DNA of 64,000 bases from JANLTX01 sp049840835 (GTDB lineage: Bacteria; Armatimonadota; Armatimonadia; Armatimonadales; Armatimonadaceae), in NCBI GenBank assembly GCA_049840835.1, contig JASGJG010000036.1, forward strand, positions 147,000-210,999, given 5' to 3'. Below, in pieces: positions 42,089 to 51,467 of the stretch (position 1 is its first letter; each line of letters starts with the position of its first letter). A program made the position numbers and the translations under genes. A model generated the notes under the pieces. The model was given only the letters and a program-made list of their open reading frames with translations, ran no database searches and was not told the DNA's origin.

Positions 42089-43019
42089 CGTAGATGACCC
42101 AGGCGGGCTGTGGCACGAATCCCAGGTCCCGATTGATAGACAGCATTCCTACATTGGTCGCTGCGTTGCCCGTGCGAATAATAGACGCTTTCCGCTGGCG
42201 GGCGAACTCTATGGCCTTGAGTTTGAGCGCCAGAGCGATCCCCCGACGGCGGTGAGAGCGAAGTACACCAGTGGTGCCCGTTTGTAAGTCATTGTCCGCC
42301 TGGCGGCCCCAGAGCATGCTGGCGCCTACCATCTTGTCGCCATCCAGGGCGATGAACTGGCCTTCAGGCAAGTAGTTCGGCTGATCGAATCGCTTGGCCC
42401 AGACGTCGTAAGGCACGGGTGTAGCTGGCTCTGAGCCGGGAATGTCACGCTGTATCTCCGTGCTCAGCTCGTAGAGCTTACGGCGCATATCAGGGTTTGC
42501 AGAATCCAGCTCACCCAGAGTAGTGAGCCGGATTCCCTGCGCTTCTACATGCTCGATGGCACCGGAGAACCGGGAGGCATCGAAGGCATTTATATCCAGC
42601 CAGGACTCCACCTCACGATTCTCCTCTTGAAAGCCACGGTCCATAAAGAACCGGGGCGCGCGGGGCTGACTTTCTCGGGTCCAGGTACGGATTTTCTCAG
42701 GTTGAAGCTTGGCTAGCTCTTTGTTCAGATAGTCCCAGAGCGTGGAGCCGATTCCTTGCCCCTGATACTCCGGCATTACGAAAACCTCCACATGAAAGTG
42801 CTTCGGATGGTAGCGAGACACGGTCTGAGACCAGCTTGCGCAAGCAACCACTTGTCCATCGTCCTCAGTGACAAATCGAGCGAAATGATGATTGGGGTCC
42901 CGGTAGAAGTCGTGGTAGCGCTGCTCACTCTCCGACTCGGCAGATTCCGGAAAGTTGACATTGAATAGCCGGGTGATAGCCGGGTAATCCCGCTCGGCAT
43001 CGAAAGGGCGAATTTTCAT
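42060..43019 (-). CDS. Two-domain GNAT-family N-acetyltransferase
   Basis: A 319-residue protein with two GNAT domains. The first has VEVFVMPEYQGQGIGSTLWDYL (acetyl-CoA-binding Q-x-x-G-x-G) and FFMDRGFQEE; the second has TTGVLRSHRRRGIALALKLKAIEFA and GMLSINRDLGF. This domain pairing is typical of tandem GNATs of unknown substrate. It starts at ATG 43019 with a leaderless -10 hexamer. The 3' end overlaps the convergent cytochrome gene by 29 nt. Confidence 0.92.
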   Translation of the reverse strand: MKIRPFDAERDYPAITRLFNVNFPESAESESEQRYHDFYRDPNHHFARFVTEDDGQVVACASWSQTVSRYHPKHFHVEVFVMPEYQGQGIGSTLWDYLNKELAKLQPEKIRTWTRESQPRAPRFFMDRGFQEENREVESWLDINAFDASRFSGAIEHVEAQGIRLTTLGELDSANPDMRRKLYELSTEIQRDIPGSEPATPVPYDVWAKRFDQPNYLPEGQFIALDGDKMVGASMLWGRQADNDLQTGTTGVLRSHRRRGIALALKLKAIEFARQRKASIIRTGNAATNVGMLSINRDLGFVPQPAWVIYVKTLVEAAE

Positions 43020-43025
43020 AGCGGC

Positions 43026-43031
43026 ACTCTA
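43026..43031 (-). promoter_or_regulatory. -10 hexamer TAGAGT of GNAT gene
   Basis: Minus-strand TAGAGT, 6 nt before ATG 43019; leaderless spacing. Confidence 0.5.
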
Positions 43032-43099
43032 TCGCCGGAAGATTCGCGATTGCTAATGCGTGAAATCATTTGCATCTTTACAGCATTGTCCTTTGTACT

Positions 43100-43105
43100 T
43101 AAACT
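43100..43105 (+). promoter_or_regulatory. -10 hexamer TAAACT of first pseudopilin gene
   Basis: Six nucleotides before ATG 43112, no Shine-Dalgarno. Confidence 0.5.
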
Positions 43106-43111
43106 ACGCGC

Positions 43112-43912
43112 ATGGAACGCTCTTCCCCTGTAAAAGCAGCCTCTCCCCGCACAACCCCACACCGGGCCGGTGCGGGCTTTACACTGATCGAGCTGCTAGT
43201 CGTTATCGCCATCATCGCCATTCTGGCGGCTATCCTCTTCCCCGTCTTCGCTCAGGCGCGCGAGAAAGCTCGTCAGGTCGCCTGCCTGTCTAACAACAAA
43301 CAAATCGGTACTGCCCTGCTAATGTACCTGCAGGACTACGATGAAGCGCTTCCCGCCCCGGACTGGGGTGCGCCCGGCCCCACCAGCGGCCCAGAGCGCA
43401 GTGTCTTCGCCTGGGCTGGCGGTGGCACCGTACCTCCCGGTCCAAACTTGCCCTGCTGGTGCGATCTGTTCTTGCCCTATATCAAGAACACGGATGTGTT
43501 CAAATGCCCCGATGATAGCACCGGTAACCTGACAGTGGGCGGCGTGAAGTATGTGGGCAAGCCTATCTCCTACGCGCTGAACACCTATTTTTATCGAACT
43601 CCCGAAGGTAACTTCTTCGGCGCTGCTTACAATGGCAGCGCTTCTTATGCCAGGATGGCCAGCCCGGCCAGCAAGATCTATCTGGCGGAAGTAGAGTCCG
43701 GGCGTGGTCAGGAGCTGGTTTACCCCGCACGTCCCTGGGCGCTGACTCGCCATTCGCTGGGCAGCAACTATATGTACGCCGATGGTCATGCCAAGTGGCA
43801 CAAGATGCCGAACTGGAATGTCACCACCACGTTCTGGAACGATCTGCCCACTGCCACCGCGAGCACCTATCAGCAGTGGTTCCCCTGGACCGACGCTCCG
43901 GAGGGCTGGTAA
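43112..43912 (+). CDS. Type IV pseudopilin-like secreted protein with H-X9-DG motif (copy 1)
   Basis: A 266-residue protein with a 22-residue basic leader ahead of a prepilin-type cleavage site (GAG^FTLIELL), then the hydrophobic N-terminal helix. The following LFPVFAQAREKARQ is diagnostic of the Armatimonadota-like pseudopilin family. The globular domain ends with RHSLGSNYMYADGH, the H-X9-DG motif. Such proteins are processed by a prepilin peptidase and exported by a type II secretion/type IV pilus system. The role of the very large family is unknown. The next gene starts inside its stop codon. Confidence 0.93.
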   Translation: MERSSPVKAASPRTTPHRAGAGFTLIELLVVIAIIAILAAILFPVFAQAREKARQVACLSNNKQIGTALLMYLQDYDEALPAPDWGAPGPTSGPERSVFAWAGGGTVPPGPNLPCWCDLFLPYIKNTDVFKCPDDSTGNLTVGGVKYVGKPISYALNTYFYRTPEGNFFGAAYNGSASYARMASPASKIYLAEVESGRGQELVYPARPWALTRHSLGSNYMYADGHAKWHKMPNWNVTTTFWNDLPTATASTYQQWFPWTDAPEGW

Positions 43913-44490
43913 TGCCGGCTCCGAAACCTGATCCTAAGGCTCCTGCCCGACTGCTCCCCGAACCCCAGCAAGATGGTAAGAAGAACGACCCACAGTCCAC
44001 CTTTGAGCCACGCACGGGGGCGGGTATCGGGCAGCAGTTTCTGAAAAAGCTGGTAGGCACCTTCGAGGTCACCAAGACAATCTCCCCGCCGGGGAAGGAG
44101 CCTGTGGTGACCAAAGGGCGCTGTAAGCAGCATATGATCCATGGTGGACTGTTCCTACAGTCGGACTTCACGTTCTTTGAGAAAGACGGCTCGAAGACCT
44201 CGGGCATCGGAACCATTGGTTTCGATGCCAAGACGGGGATCTTCACCAGCACCTGGACCGACTCTCGCTCCACACGCATCTCCTTACGCCAGAGCCAGGG
44301 TGTGTTCGATGGCGAGTCTATCGTTCTCTTGGGAAAGTCCCTGGAGGGCGGCGGTACGGACGCTCGCCACTCTCGCACGGTCGCTAAACTGGAAGACGGT
44401 GGCAAGAAGCTGGTCCATCGTCAGTACAACAGCGCTGGCCCGAACGGAGAAGAGCATCAGATCATGGAGCTCTCCATGGTTAGACGCTAG
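43912..44490 (+). CDS. DUF1579-family protein
   Basis: A 192-residue protein starting at ATG 43912, overlapping the pseudopilin stop (TAATG). After a Pro-rich N-terminus, the DUF1579 beta-barrel core is recognisable: LKKLVGTFEVTKTI, GRCKQHMIHGGLFLQSDFT, GIGTIGFDAKTGIFTSTWTDS and GKSLEGGG. It has no signal peptide. DUF1579 proteins are common in Planctomycetes and Bacteroidetes and have no known function. The longer frame to 43795 lies over the pseudopilin gene. Confidence 0.82.
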   Translation: MPAPKPDPKAPARLLPEPQQDGKKNDPQSTFEPRTGAGIGQQFLKKLVGTFEVTKTISPPGKEPVVTKGRCKQHMIHGGLFLQSDFTFFEKDGSKTSGIGTIGFDAKTGIFTSTWTDSRSTRISLRQSQGVFDGESIVLLGKSLEGGGTDARHSRTVAKLEDGGKKLVHRQYNSAGPNGEEHQIMELSMVRR

Positions 44491-44544
44491 CCAATACACG
44501 AAAATCACGTCATCTGATATAGTGGGGCGCAAGGAGTTTGCTGT

Positions 44545-45342
44545 ATGTCCCGCCGCGCGTTTACACTTATCGAGCTTCTGGTCGTTATCGCGATCATCGC
44601 GATCCTTGCTGCCATCCTCTTTCCTGTGTTTGCTCAGGCAAGAGAAAAAGCCCGTCAGACAAGCTGCCTCTCGAATCAGAAGCAGCTTGGTCTGGGCACT
44701 ATGATGTATGTGCAAGACTACGATGAGACCTACCCCATGACCGCCAACTACGGTGAGCCAACGGCTACCCGTACTATCTGGTCCGACCAGGTCGCCCCCT
44801 ATCTGAAGAACCGAGATATCTTCAAGTGTCCCAGTGCGATTGGACCAGGATATCCGAATGGTTGGGCAGATCGTGGCTATGCAGCAATTGGTATGAATGC
44901 GCAGCTCGCCTACGCGCCTGCCGGTAGCCCGGATGCTCTGGAAGGTTTCCCGAGCACTATGGCAATCGCCGGCGTGGATGAACCGGCTCGCTTCGCGCTA
45001 ATCACGGAGACGCCTAACGCACCAGTCGGTACGCCAATCGGGCGCTATCGTGGTCATAACTTCGACCCCTGTGTGGCTTCACGAAAGGCTGCGCCAAACG
45101 CAGTGGACATTCGCCTGACCGCCCCGCTGGTAGGTGATGTGGACCTGGTTGCGGCAAACCCGGCAATGGCAGCAGGTGCACTGAAGCCGGTCTATGCCCG
45201 CCATAGCCGCACTGGAAACGGGCAGGGATTCGCTAACATTGTCTTCGGCGATGGTCATGCCAAGGCCTACTCCGCCAACGGTATCAAAGCAGAAGACAAG
45301 GGCGCAAACCTTATCTGGACCGTCCGCGGCGTCTGCCCCTAA
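44545..45342 (+). CDS. Type IV pseudopilin-like secreted protein with H-X9-DG motif (copy 2)
   Basis: A 265-residue member of the same family. The leader is short (MSRRA^FTLIELL), with AAGGAG 9 nt before ATG 44545 and TATAGT at 44519-44524 giving a leader of about 20 nt. LFPVFAQAREKARQ follows the helix. The C-terminal motif reads RHSRTGNGQGFANIVFGDGH, with a longer spacing than in copy 1. A strong terminator follows, so the transcript ends before ligA. Confidence 0.93.
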   Translation: MSRRAFTLIELLVVIAIIAILAAILFPVFAQAREKARQTSCLSNQKQLGLGTMMYVQDYDETYPMTANYGEPTATRTIWSDQVAPYLKNRDIFKCPSAIGPGYPNGWADRGYAAIGMNAQLAYAPAGSPDALEGFPSTMAIAGVDEPARFALITETPNAPVGTPIGRYRGHNFDPCVASRKAAPNAVDIRLTAPLVGDVDLVAANPAMAAGALKPVYARHSRTGNGQGFANIVFGDGHAKAYSANGIKAEDKGANLIWTVRGVCP

Positions 45343-45358
45343 GCGGCTTTTTACCAAT

Positions 45359-45395
45359 GGAAAGCCCTCGCTCTTGGGAGAAGCGAGGGCTTTCC
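45359..45395 (+). terminator. Rho-independent terminator
   Basis: A perfect 14-bp stem (45359-45372 with 45382-45395) with a 9-nt loop after the pseudopilin gene, followed by GTTTC. Confidence 0.8.
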
Positions 45396-45417
45396 GTTTC
45401 TAGGGGGCACTGTCCAG

Positions 45418-45423
45418 TACAAT
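45418..45423 (+). promoter_or_regulatory. -10 hexamer TACAAT of ligA
   Basis: Six nucleotides before ATG 45430; leaderless spacing. Confidence 0.6.
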
Positions 45424-45429
45424 ACCAAC

Positions 45430-47436
45430 ATGACGCCTGCTGACCGCATTTCCTGGCTCTGCGCCGAGCTACATCGCCACAACGTTGCGTACTACGTCCA
45501 CGACCAGCCCACCGTCTCCGATGCCGAATACGATGCGCTTATGCGAGAGCTTCAAAGTTTAGAGGCCGAGCATCCAGAGCTGATTACCCCGGACTCCCCC
45601 ACTCAGCGAGTCGGTGCCGCACCCGCCGAAGCGTTCGGCTCGGTAACCCACCGCAGGCCCATGCTCTCTCTGGGCAACTGCTTCTCCGAACAGGACCTGC
45701 GTGACTTCGATGCCCGTGCCAAGAGGCACCTGGGTATGGATGAAGCTACCCCGATTTGCTATGTCTGTGAGCTGAAGCTAGATGGCCTCTCTATCTCACT
45801 CACTTATGAAAACGGCGTTTTTGTGCAGGGTGCGACCCGTGGTGATGGCACGACCGGCGAAGACATCACCCAGAACCTTAAGACTATTCGAGGCATCCCC
45901 CTTCGGCTCTCAGGTGAGAGTATTCCCGCTCGTATCGAAATCCGCGGCGAGGCGTTTTTGACTCACTCCGAGTTCGCTCGTATCAACGCAGGTAGGGAAG
46001 CCTCAGGGGAGCCAACCTTTGCGAATCCGCGCAACGCTGCTGCGGGCAGCCTGCGTCAGCTAGACTCTAAAATCACTGCCAGCCGTAACCTCAAAGCCTA
46101 TTTCTACACTCTCGGCGAGTCTGTAGGCTGGGAGCCAACCAGCCAGTCCGAACTACTCAAGCAGCTCCGAGCCTGGGGCTTCCCTACCAACCCGCACACA
46201 GAGTGGTTCGAGAATATAGATGGCGTGGTTGCCCATATCGAATCCTGGGGCACCAAAAAGAATACCCTGGACTACGATACCGATGGCATGGTGGTCAAGG
46301 TAGATGACTCCGCACTCCAGCGTGAGTTAGGCCAGGTAGCGCGTGCCCCGCGATGGGCAACTGCTTACAAGTACCCTGGCCTTCAAGTAGAGACGGTCGT
46401 GCAGGAGATTCGGGTGCAGGTGGGCCGAACCGGCGCCATCACTCCCCTGGCAGTTCTTGCTCCTATTTCTGTTGCTGGTGTCATCGTCTCCCGCGCAACA
46501 CTGCATAACCAGGATGAAATCACCCGCAAAGACGTGCGCGTGGGCGATACCGTAGTCATTCAGCGCGCGGGCGAAGTCATTCCCGAAGTCGTCAGCGTGG
46601 TGCTCAGCAAACGCCCAGAGACCTCCGAGCCCTACTTCCTGCCGACTACCTGCCCATCTTGCGGCACAGAAGTCACTCGGCCAGACGGAGAAGCCGTTAC
46701 TCGCTGCCCGAACTCCACGGACTGCCCGGCGCAGCTTCAGACCCGCCTGGAGCACTTCGTAAGCCGAAACGCGCTCAACATAGATGGCTTGGGCGGAGAG
46801 CGCCTGGCTCAGTTAATTGAGAACGGCCTGGTAAAAGACGCCTCCGACTTGTTCACTCTAGAGCGCGAGAAGCTTTTGCCTCTGGAGCGCATGGGAGAAA
46901 AACTGGCCGATAATCTCCTGGGTGAGCTAGAAAGAAAGAAGAACACCACCCTCTCTCGCCTTCTTTTTGGATTAGGTATCCGGCATGTAGGTGAGCGGGG
47001 TGCGGCCAGCCTGGCCCAACACTTCGGCAGCCTGGAAAAGCTACGCGGCGCCACCCTGGAGCAGCTACAGAAAGTGCAGGATGTCGGCGGCGTCACAGCT
47101 CAGAGTGTGTTCGACTGGCTCCAGGCCCACGGCCCCATGGTAGATCGCCTGCTCTCGGTAGGCGTGCAGGCCATTGGCGATGAATCTACTCCTACCTCAG
47201 ATCTCTTTGTGGGCAAGAGCTTTGTCTTTACTGGAGCCTTAGAGAAATTCAGCCGTGAAGACGCCGAAGCGCTGGTGCGCCGACTCGGTGGGCGTGCTTC
47301 TGGGAGCGTGAGTAAGCAGACCTCCTATGTCGTCGCTGGCCCTGGCGCTGGCAGCAAGCAAGCCAAAGCCGAGGCACTGGGCATCACCATCCTTACCGAA
47401 GATGAGTTCGCTGCTCTGCTTCCAGAGAATGCTTAG
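45430..47436 (+). CDS. ligA: NAD+-dependent DNA ligase
   Basis: A 668-residue LigA that seals nicks using NAD+. The adenylated lysine is K116 in ELKLDG. The Ia domain is at the N-terminus (AYYVHDQPTVSDAEYDALM). The OB fold is followed by a zinc finger (CPSCGTEV ... RCPNSTDCPAQ), helix-hairpin-helix repeats (LLFGLGIRHVGERGAASLAQ) and a C-terminal BRCT domain (GKSFVFTGALEKFSREDAEALVRRLGGR). Length and domain order are complete. Confidence 0.98.
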   Translation: MTPADRISWLCAELHRHNVAYYVHDQPTVSDAEYDALMRELQSLEAEHPELITPDSPTQRVGAAPAEAFGSVTHRRPMLSLGNCFSEQDLRDFDARAKRHLGMDEATPICYVCELKLDGLSISLTYENGVFVQGATRGDGTTGEDITQNLKTIRGIPLRLSGESIPARIEIRGEAFLTHSEFARINAGREASGEPTFANPRNAAAGSLRQLDSKITASRNLKAYFYTLGESVGWEPTSQSELLKQLRAWGFPTNPHTEWFENIDGVVAHIESWGTKKNTLDYDTDGMVVKVDDSALQRELGQVARAPRWATAYKYPGLQVETVVQEIRVQVGRTGAITPLAVLAPISVAGVIVSRATLHNQDEITRKDVRVGDTVVIQRAGEVIPEVVSVVLSKRPETSEPYFLPTTCPSCGTEVTRPDGEAVTRCPNSTDCPAQLQTRLEHFVSRNALNIDGLGGERLAQLIENGLVKDASDLFTLEREKLLPLERMGEKLADNLLGELERKKNTTLSRLLFGLGIRHVGERGAASLAQHFGSLEKLRGATLEQLQKVQDVGGVTAQSVFDWLQAHGPMVDRLLSVGVQAIGDESTPTSDLFVGKSFVFTGALEKFSREDAEALVRRLGGRASGSVSKQTSYVVAGPGAGSKQAKAEALGITILTEDEFAALLPENA

Positions 47437-47578
47437 GTTTCTTCCATGCTTCAGCGAAGGTTTCGCCGACTGTCTGGCTCAAATAGGGAAAGTGCGTAGC
47501 TCTCCGTAACCATAGAGGCGGCATATACGTCTTTTTCCTGTACACTATAGGTGGCAGTAAGTATCGCGAGGAGGCACC

Positions 47579-48616
47579 ATGCACCGGTTTCGAGAGCAGG
47601 AAGAGCAAAAGTCAGGCACGTTTCGGATTCCGGCCCCCCCAACAACAACGGAGCGACAGGAAGAGCGCTCGGTGCAGCCTCAGGCAGAAGCAGCCGCTGT
47701 TCACCAGGAGGGCAAGGGCTTCTGGGCCTCTGTCATGAGAGAAAACCCGGTGCTCCACAAAGAGCTACGATCTATTTTCTTTCCTGCCAAACAGACTGAA
47801 TCTCAGCGCAAGCTCCAGCGATTGGTAGCGGGAGTCACCGCCACCGCTATCTATGCCGCCGTCATGCTTGCCATGCGCGAGATTCTGAAGGGTATGCCAG
47901 CAGAAGCCCACCAGACTGCCTGGTACGTGCTCTATGGAATTCTGATCGGTATTCAGTCTATTATTTTGTTAGCCGCTCCCCTTACTCGCCTACCGGCCAC
48001 TATTGCTCGGGAGCGAGAAAAGCAAACCTGGAATGCACTTTTGCTCTCTCGCCTATCTGCGGAGACGATTTTAGGTGGCAAGTATGTCTCGGGGCTTATC
48101 TCTTCGCTTGTTGCTCTGTTGTTCTTCTTGCCCCTTACTGTTCTAGCAGCTGTGTTGGGCGGAGTGAGCGTAGTTGCTGTGGGTATGGGAATGGCCGTTC
48201 TGGTTGCCATGGCGGCTATGCTGGCTATGACCAGCCTCTATGCCTCCTGGAAGCAAGAGACTACTGTGAAGGCTAACAACGAAGCTGGTCTCTGGATGCT
48301 TGGCCTGGTCTTCGGCGCTGCGGGGTTCTGGGGTTTGGGGAGCCTGCTCTGGGGTATTTTGAGCTACTTCCTTACTGGTGCTTTCAGTACCCCTATGCCG
48401 GACTTCTGGCGGACGGGGCTTCAAGTTCCTGCCTGGCTTAACCCCTTTGTGGCTCTATGGGCTACCTCCATGCCCGATGGCAGCACACAGATTCTGCCTA
48501 TCGTTAAGACTCTGCTTCCTCTGACATTCCTGGCCTTCTCTACCACAGTCAGCGTAAAGCTCTGGAAGCGCATGGTCAAGAATTTTTGGGCCGCTCCCCG
48601 CGATTTCTCCGGTTAA
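47579..48616 (+). CDS. ABC-2-type transporter permease, copy 1
   Basis: A 345-residue membrane protein starting at ATG 47579 with GAGGAGG upstream. After a polar, Gln/Glu-rich N-terminus of 60 residues (ENPVLHKELR at its end) there are six or more membrane helices. The cytosolic loop REREKQTWNALLLSRLSAETILGGKY matches the conserved ABC-2 segment after the second helix. The C-terminus KNFWAAPRDFSG recurs in the next gene (RDFHKAPSDFSG). No ATP-binding partner is in the window. Confidence 0.85.
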   Translation: MHRFREQEEQKSGTFRIPAPPTTTERQEERSVQPQAEAAAVHQEGKGFWASVMRENPVLHKELRSIFFPAKQTESQRKLQRLVAGVTATAIYAAVMLAMREILKGMPAEAHQTAWYVLYGILIGIQSIILLAAPLTRLPATIAREREKQTWNALLLSRLSAETILGGKYVSGLISSLVALLFFLPLTVLAAVLGGVSVVAVGMGMAVLVAMAAMLAMTSLYASWKQETTVKANNEAGLWMLGLVFGAAGFWGLGSLLWGILSYFLTGAFSTPMPDFWRTGLQVPAWLNPFVALWATSMPDGSTQILPIVKTLLPLTFLAFSTTVSVKLWKRMVKNFWAAPRDFSG

Positions 48617-48621
48617 GGTCC

Positions 48622-49564
48622 ATGCTTCAGCACCGCGAACAGGAGCGTTCTCCGCTGCTCTCCCGAGAGCCAGCTGCAGGCTACCACTGCTCAGGAACAG
48701 GAAACCATAACAGCTTCCTCATCACATCAGGAAAAATCCTGGTGGAGAGCGCTCTATGAGACCTATGTCACTGATAATCCAGTGTACTGGAAGGAATCCC
48801 AACGACCGGATCTCTCGGCGCTAACGCCAAAGATACGAGCAAAGGCACTTGCCAATAGGGAGAAGCGAGAAGCGAAACCCAAACCAGCCTGGCGCAATTT
48901 CCTAGAGTCTCTGGCCAGCATTGGGATAGTCTGTGCGATTCTCTGGGGTGTGAGCTATTTTCTGGCTAAATCGCATGTGCCTCCTATTGGCCTTTATATA
49001 GCCCCTATGCTCGGCACGATGGGAATGGGTGCTGCGCTCACCCGGAGTATTATTCTGGAGCGAGAAAAGCGTACCTGGGATTCGCTGCTGCTTAGCAACC
49101 TGACTCCTGCACAGATTCTCATGGGTAAGTTTCTTCCCTGGCTTCGGCAGATAGCCTGGGTAACTCTGTCCATGTCGATTTTTCTTACGCCGACTCTGAT
49201 AAATGGCACGTTGCCACTGTGGGTTCTGGCATTAGCGGCTCCGATTATGTTAACGGCCTATCTTCCCGGAGGCATGCTCGCAATGAGCGCGGGACTACAT
49301 GCCCCCAGCATGGAGAGGGGAATGGCGCGTATGAACAAGTTGGTGCTATTGCCTGTAGTAGCAAATCTGGTGGCGGCAGGAGCGGGCATGATTGGTATAC
49401 AGGCGCTCCTGCACATAATTCCGGGCGTACTCATACCCGCCTGGCTCAGCGTGCTTGTGCTGGCTCCCTGGCTCATGATGGTCCTGAACCTGCTCTGGAC
49501 GCGGAAGCTCTGGCACGGGCTGCTTCGGGATTTTCATAAAGCCCCCAGTGATTTTTCGGGCTAG
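48622..49564 (+). CDS. ABC-2-type transporter permease, copy 2 (5' frameshift)
   Basis: A paralogue of the preceding permease, 5 nt downstream. ATG 48622 opens a frame (LQHREQERSPLL) that must shift by one base at about 48675 to enter the main frame, which reads ATTAQEQETITASSSHQEKSWWRALYETYVTDNPVYWKES and continues to 49564. The internal start GTG 48782 would lack this conserved N-terminus. The loop REKRTWDSLLLSNLTPAQILMGKF and C-terminal SDFSG match copy 1. The two probably form a heterodimeric membrane channel. Confidence 0.8.
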
Positions 49565-49969
49565 CTACTTCGGAGCAGCCTGGCTCTTCTGCACTTTCTC
49601 GCTGGCTTCATCGAAGAGCTGGCGATAGGTCTTGCCGTATTTTTTCACCACTACTTTGTCCATACGATCATTGTATTCTCGAACGCGGGCTACTAGATCT
49701 CGGGTAACGATGCAACCTGCCGCTCCACGAATCTCGATGCCATACTCTTTCTTGAGCAGGTCCCAGATTTTGAAGCTCGTTATGCTCGCCATGCCATAAG
49801 TGTAGAATCGTATCCGATTTTCCTGAATGTCTTTCTCAGCCTGGGCCGCATTGATTTCCGGTCGCAGCACTTTCTCCGGGGCTTTCGAATCTGGCTGCTG
49901 TACATAGGATCCTTGCGCAAAGGCACAAGTGGCCAGCAGGCCGACGGCAACGGTGGCAATCATTTTCAT
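49565..49969 (-). CDS. Small secreted protein of unknown function
   Basis: A 134-residue protein with a signal peptide (residues 1-19, ending CAFAQ). The mature part is helical and charged, with IWDLLKKEYGIEIRGAAGCIVTRDLVARVREYNDRMD in the centre and a C-terminal Lys/Gln-rich helix. Its stop codon abuts that of the convergent permease. No family recognised. Confidence 0.7.
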   Translation of the reverse strand: MKMIATVAVGLLATCAFAQGSYVQQPDSKAPEKVLRPEINAAQAEKDIQENRIRFYTYGMASITSFKIWDLLKKEYGIEIRGAAGCIVTRDLVARVREYNDRMDKVVVKKYGKTYRQLFDEASEKVQKSQAAPK

Positions 49970-50043
49970 GGTTCTTCACTATCCTACAAAGCAATAGATA
50001 CCAGAATACCCCTATTCTTCGGTAAGCAAACCAAAAAAGAAAA

Positions 50044-50064
50044 AGCAGCCTGAATATGGCTGCT
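50044..50064 (-). terminator. Terminator of the tRNA-Trp transcript
   Basis: A 7-bp stem (50044-50050 with 50058-50064) and 7-nt loop; on the minus strand it is followed by a long T-rich tract (TTTTTCTTTTTT). It lies 5 nt beyond the tRNA 3' end. Confidence 0.85.
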
Positions 50065-50069
50065 TCTTA

Positions 50070-50142
50070 CGGGAGTTAGAGGACTCGAACCCCTGGCCCT
50101 GCACTTTGGAGGCGCATGCTCTACCAACTGAGCTAAACTCCC
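50070..50142 (-). tRNA. tRNA-Trp (CCA)
   Basis: Minus-strand cloverleaf: 7-bp acceptor stem GGGAGTT/AACTCCC, D-arm GCTC/GAGC, anticodon stem TGCGC/GTGCA with loop CTCCAAA (anticodon CCA), T-arm with TTCGAGT, discriminator G. CCA is not encoded. It lies 74 nt downstream of tuf, as in the ancestral tuf-trnW order. Confidence 0.95.
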
Positions 50143-50171
50143 AGGCTCAATTATCGACCCACCGAATGTAT

Positions 50172-50204
50172 CATGCTGGGGGTGGGGTTGCCACCCCCAG
50201 CATG
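50172..50204 (-). terminator. Hairpin between tuf and tRNA-Trp
   Basis: A perfect 14-bp stem (50172-50185 with 50191-50204) with a 5-nt loop directly after the tuf stop. There is no T-tract, so it may stabilise the tuf mRNA end or act as a processing point rather than a terminator. Confidence 0.6.
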
Positions 50205-50215
50205 ATTCGAGTTAA

Positions 50216-51406
50216 CTACTCGATGACCTTTGCTACGACTCCGGCTCCCACGGTTCGTCCACCCTCACGGATAGCGAAGCGCAGTCCCTCTTCCATAGCG
50301 ATAGGAGCAATCAGCTCAGCGCTAATCGACACATTGTCACCAGGCATCACCATCTCAACACCCTCAGGAAGGGTCAGAGAGCCAGTAACGTCCGTCGTAC
50401 GGAAGTAGAACTGAGGACGGTAGTTGTTGAAGAACGGAGTATGACGTCCGCCTTCCTCTTTGGAGAGAACATAGATCTCCGCCGTGAACTTGGTGTGCGG
50501 CTTGATAGAGCCCGGCTTGGCAAGAACCTGACCACGCTCGATCTTGTTGCGGTCGATACCACGGAGCAGCACGCCAGCATTGTCACCCGCCTCAACATAG
50601 TCCAGGATCTTGCGGAACATTTCCATGGAGGTGGCAACCGTGTTGGTCGTCGCCTTGATACCCACGATCTCCAGCGGCTCACCCGCCTTGAGCTGACCAC
50701 GCTCCACACGACCGGTGGCAACCGTACCACGACCGGTAATGGTGAACACGTCCTCAACAGGCATCAGGAACGGAAGGTCCTTGGGACGATCCGGCGTGGG
50801 GATGAAGGTATCCACAGCGTCCATCAGCTTCAGGATAGCCGGCTCACCGATAGGAGACTGGTCACCCTCGAGCGCCTTCACAGCAGAGCCCTGGATGATA
50901 GGAGTATCATCGCCGGGGAACTCGTACTTAGAAAGAAGCTCACGAATCTCCAGCTCCACGAGCTCGAGCAGTTCGGGGTCATCGACCTGGTCAGCCTTGT
51001 TCATGAAGACCACGATGGCGGGCACGCCTACCTGACGGGCGAGCAGGATGTGCTCCCGGGTCTGGGGCATGGGGCCGTCAGCGGAGGAGACCACCAGGAT
51101 AGCTCCGTCCATCTGGGCGGCGCCGGTGATCATGTTCTTGATGTAGTCGGCGTGGCCGGGGCAGTCTACGTGCGCATAGTGACGCTTCTCGGTCTGGTAC
51201 TCCACGTGGGCGGTGTTGATCGTGATACCGCGCTCTCGCTCTTCGGGAGCCGCATCGATGGAACCGTAGTCGCGAGCAACCGCGTTGCCAGACTTGGCTA
51301 AAACGTTCGTGATAGCCGCTGTCAAAGAAGTCTTGCCGTGGTCGACGTGACCGATCGTTCCAACATTAACATGCGGCTTGTCCCGCTCAAACTTTGCCTT
51401 ACCCAT
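50216..51406 (-). CDS. tuf: Elongation factor Tu
   Basis: A 396-residue EF-Tu, which delivers aminoacyl-tRNA to the ribosome. G1 (GHVDHGKT), G2 (RGITI), G3 (DCPGH), G4 (NKAD) and G5 (GSAVKA) motifs are present in domain I, followed by domains II and III with conserved TGRGTVATGRVERG and GGRTVGAGVV. Length is complete. It lies between tRNA-Thr and tRNA-Trp on the same strand, a remnant of the ancestral translation operon; secE and nusG do not follow. Confidence 0.99.
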   Translation of the reverse strand: MGKAKFERDKPHVNVGTIGHVDHGKTSLTAAITNVLAKSGNAVARDYGSIDAAPEERERGITINTAHVEYQTEKRHYAHVDCPGHADYIKNMITGAAQMDGAILVVSSADGPMPQTREHILLARQVGVPAIVVFMNKADQVDDPELLELVELEIRELLSKYEFPGDDTPIIQGSAVKALEGDQSPIGEPAILKLMDAVDTFIPTPDRPKDLPFLMPVEDVFTITGRGTVATGRVERGQLKAGEPLEIVGIKATTNTVATSMEMFRKILDYVEAGDNAGVLLRGIDRNKIERGQVLAKPGSIKPHTKFTAEIYVLSKEEGGRHTPFFNNYRPQFYFRTTDVTGSLTLPEGVEMVMPGDNVSISAELIAPIAMEEGLRFAIREGGRTVGAGVVAKVIE

Positions 51407-51427
51407 TTTCTGTATTCCTCGTGAAAA

Positions 51428-51459
51428 GACGCAACGCCGGTTCCCCGGAACGTTGCGTC
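51428..51459 (-). other. Leader hairpin between tRNA-Thr and tuf
   Basis: A 9-bp stem (51428-51436 with 51451-51459) closed by an inner CCGG/CCGG stem. It sits between the tRNA-Thr 3' end and the tuf start and may guide processing of a joint transcript. Confidence 0.45.
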
Positions 51460-51467
51460 GGATATGG

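Noticed and set aside
50172..50204. A riboswitch downstream of tuf
   Set aside because: It is a single perfect hairpin after the stop codon without conserved loops, better explained as an mRNA 3' end.
50441..51301. A 286-codon open frame opposite tuf
   Set aside because: It is the antisense shadow of a highly conserved gene with biased codon use; its product has no domain and no ribosome-binding site.
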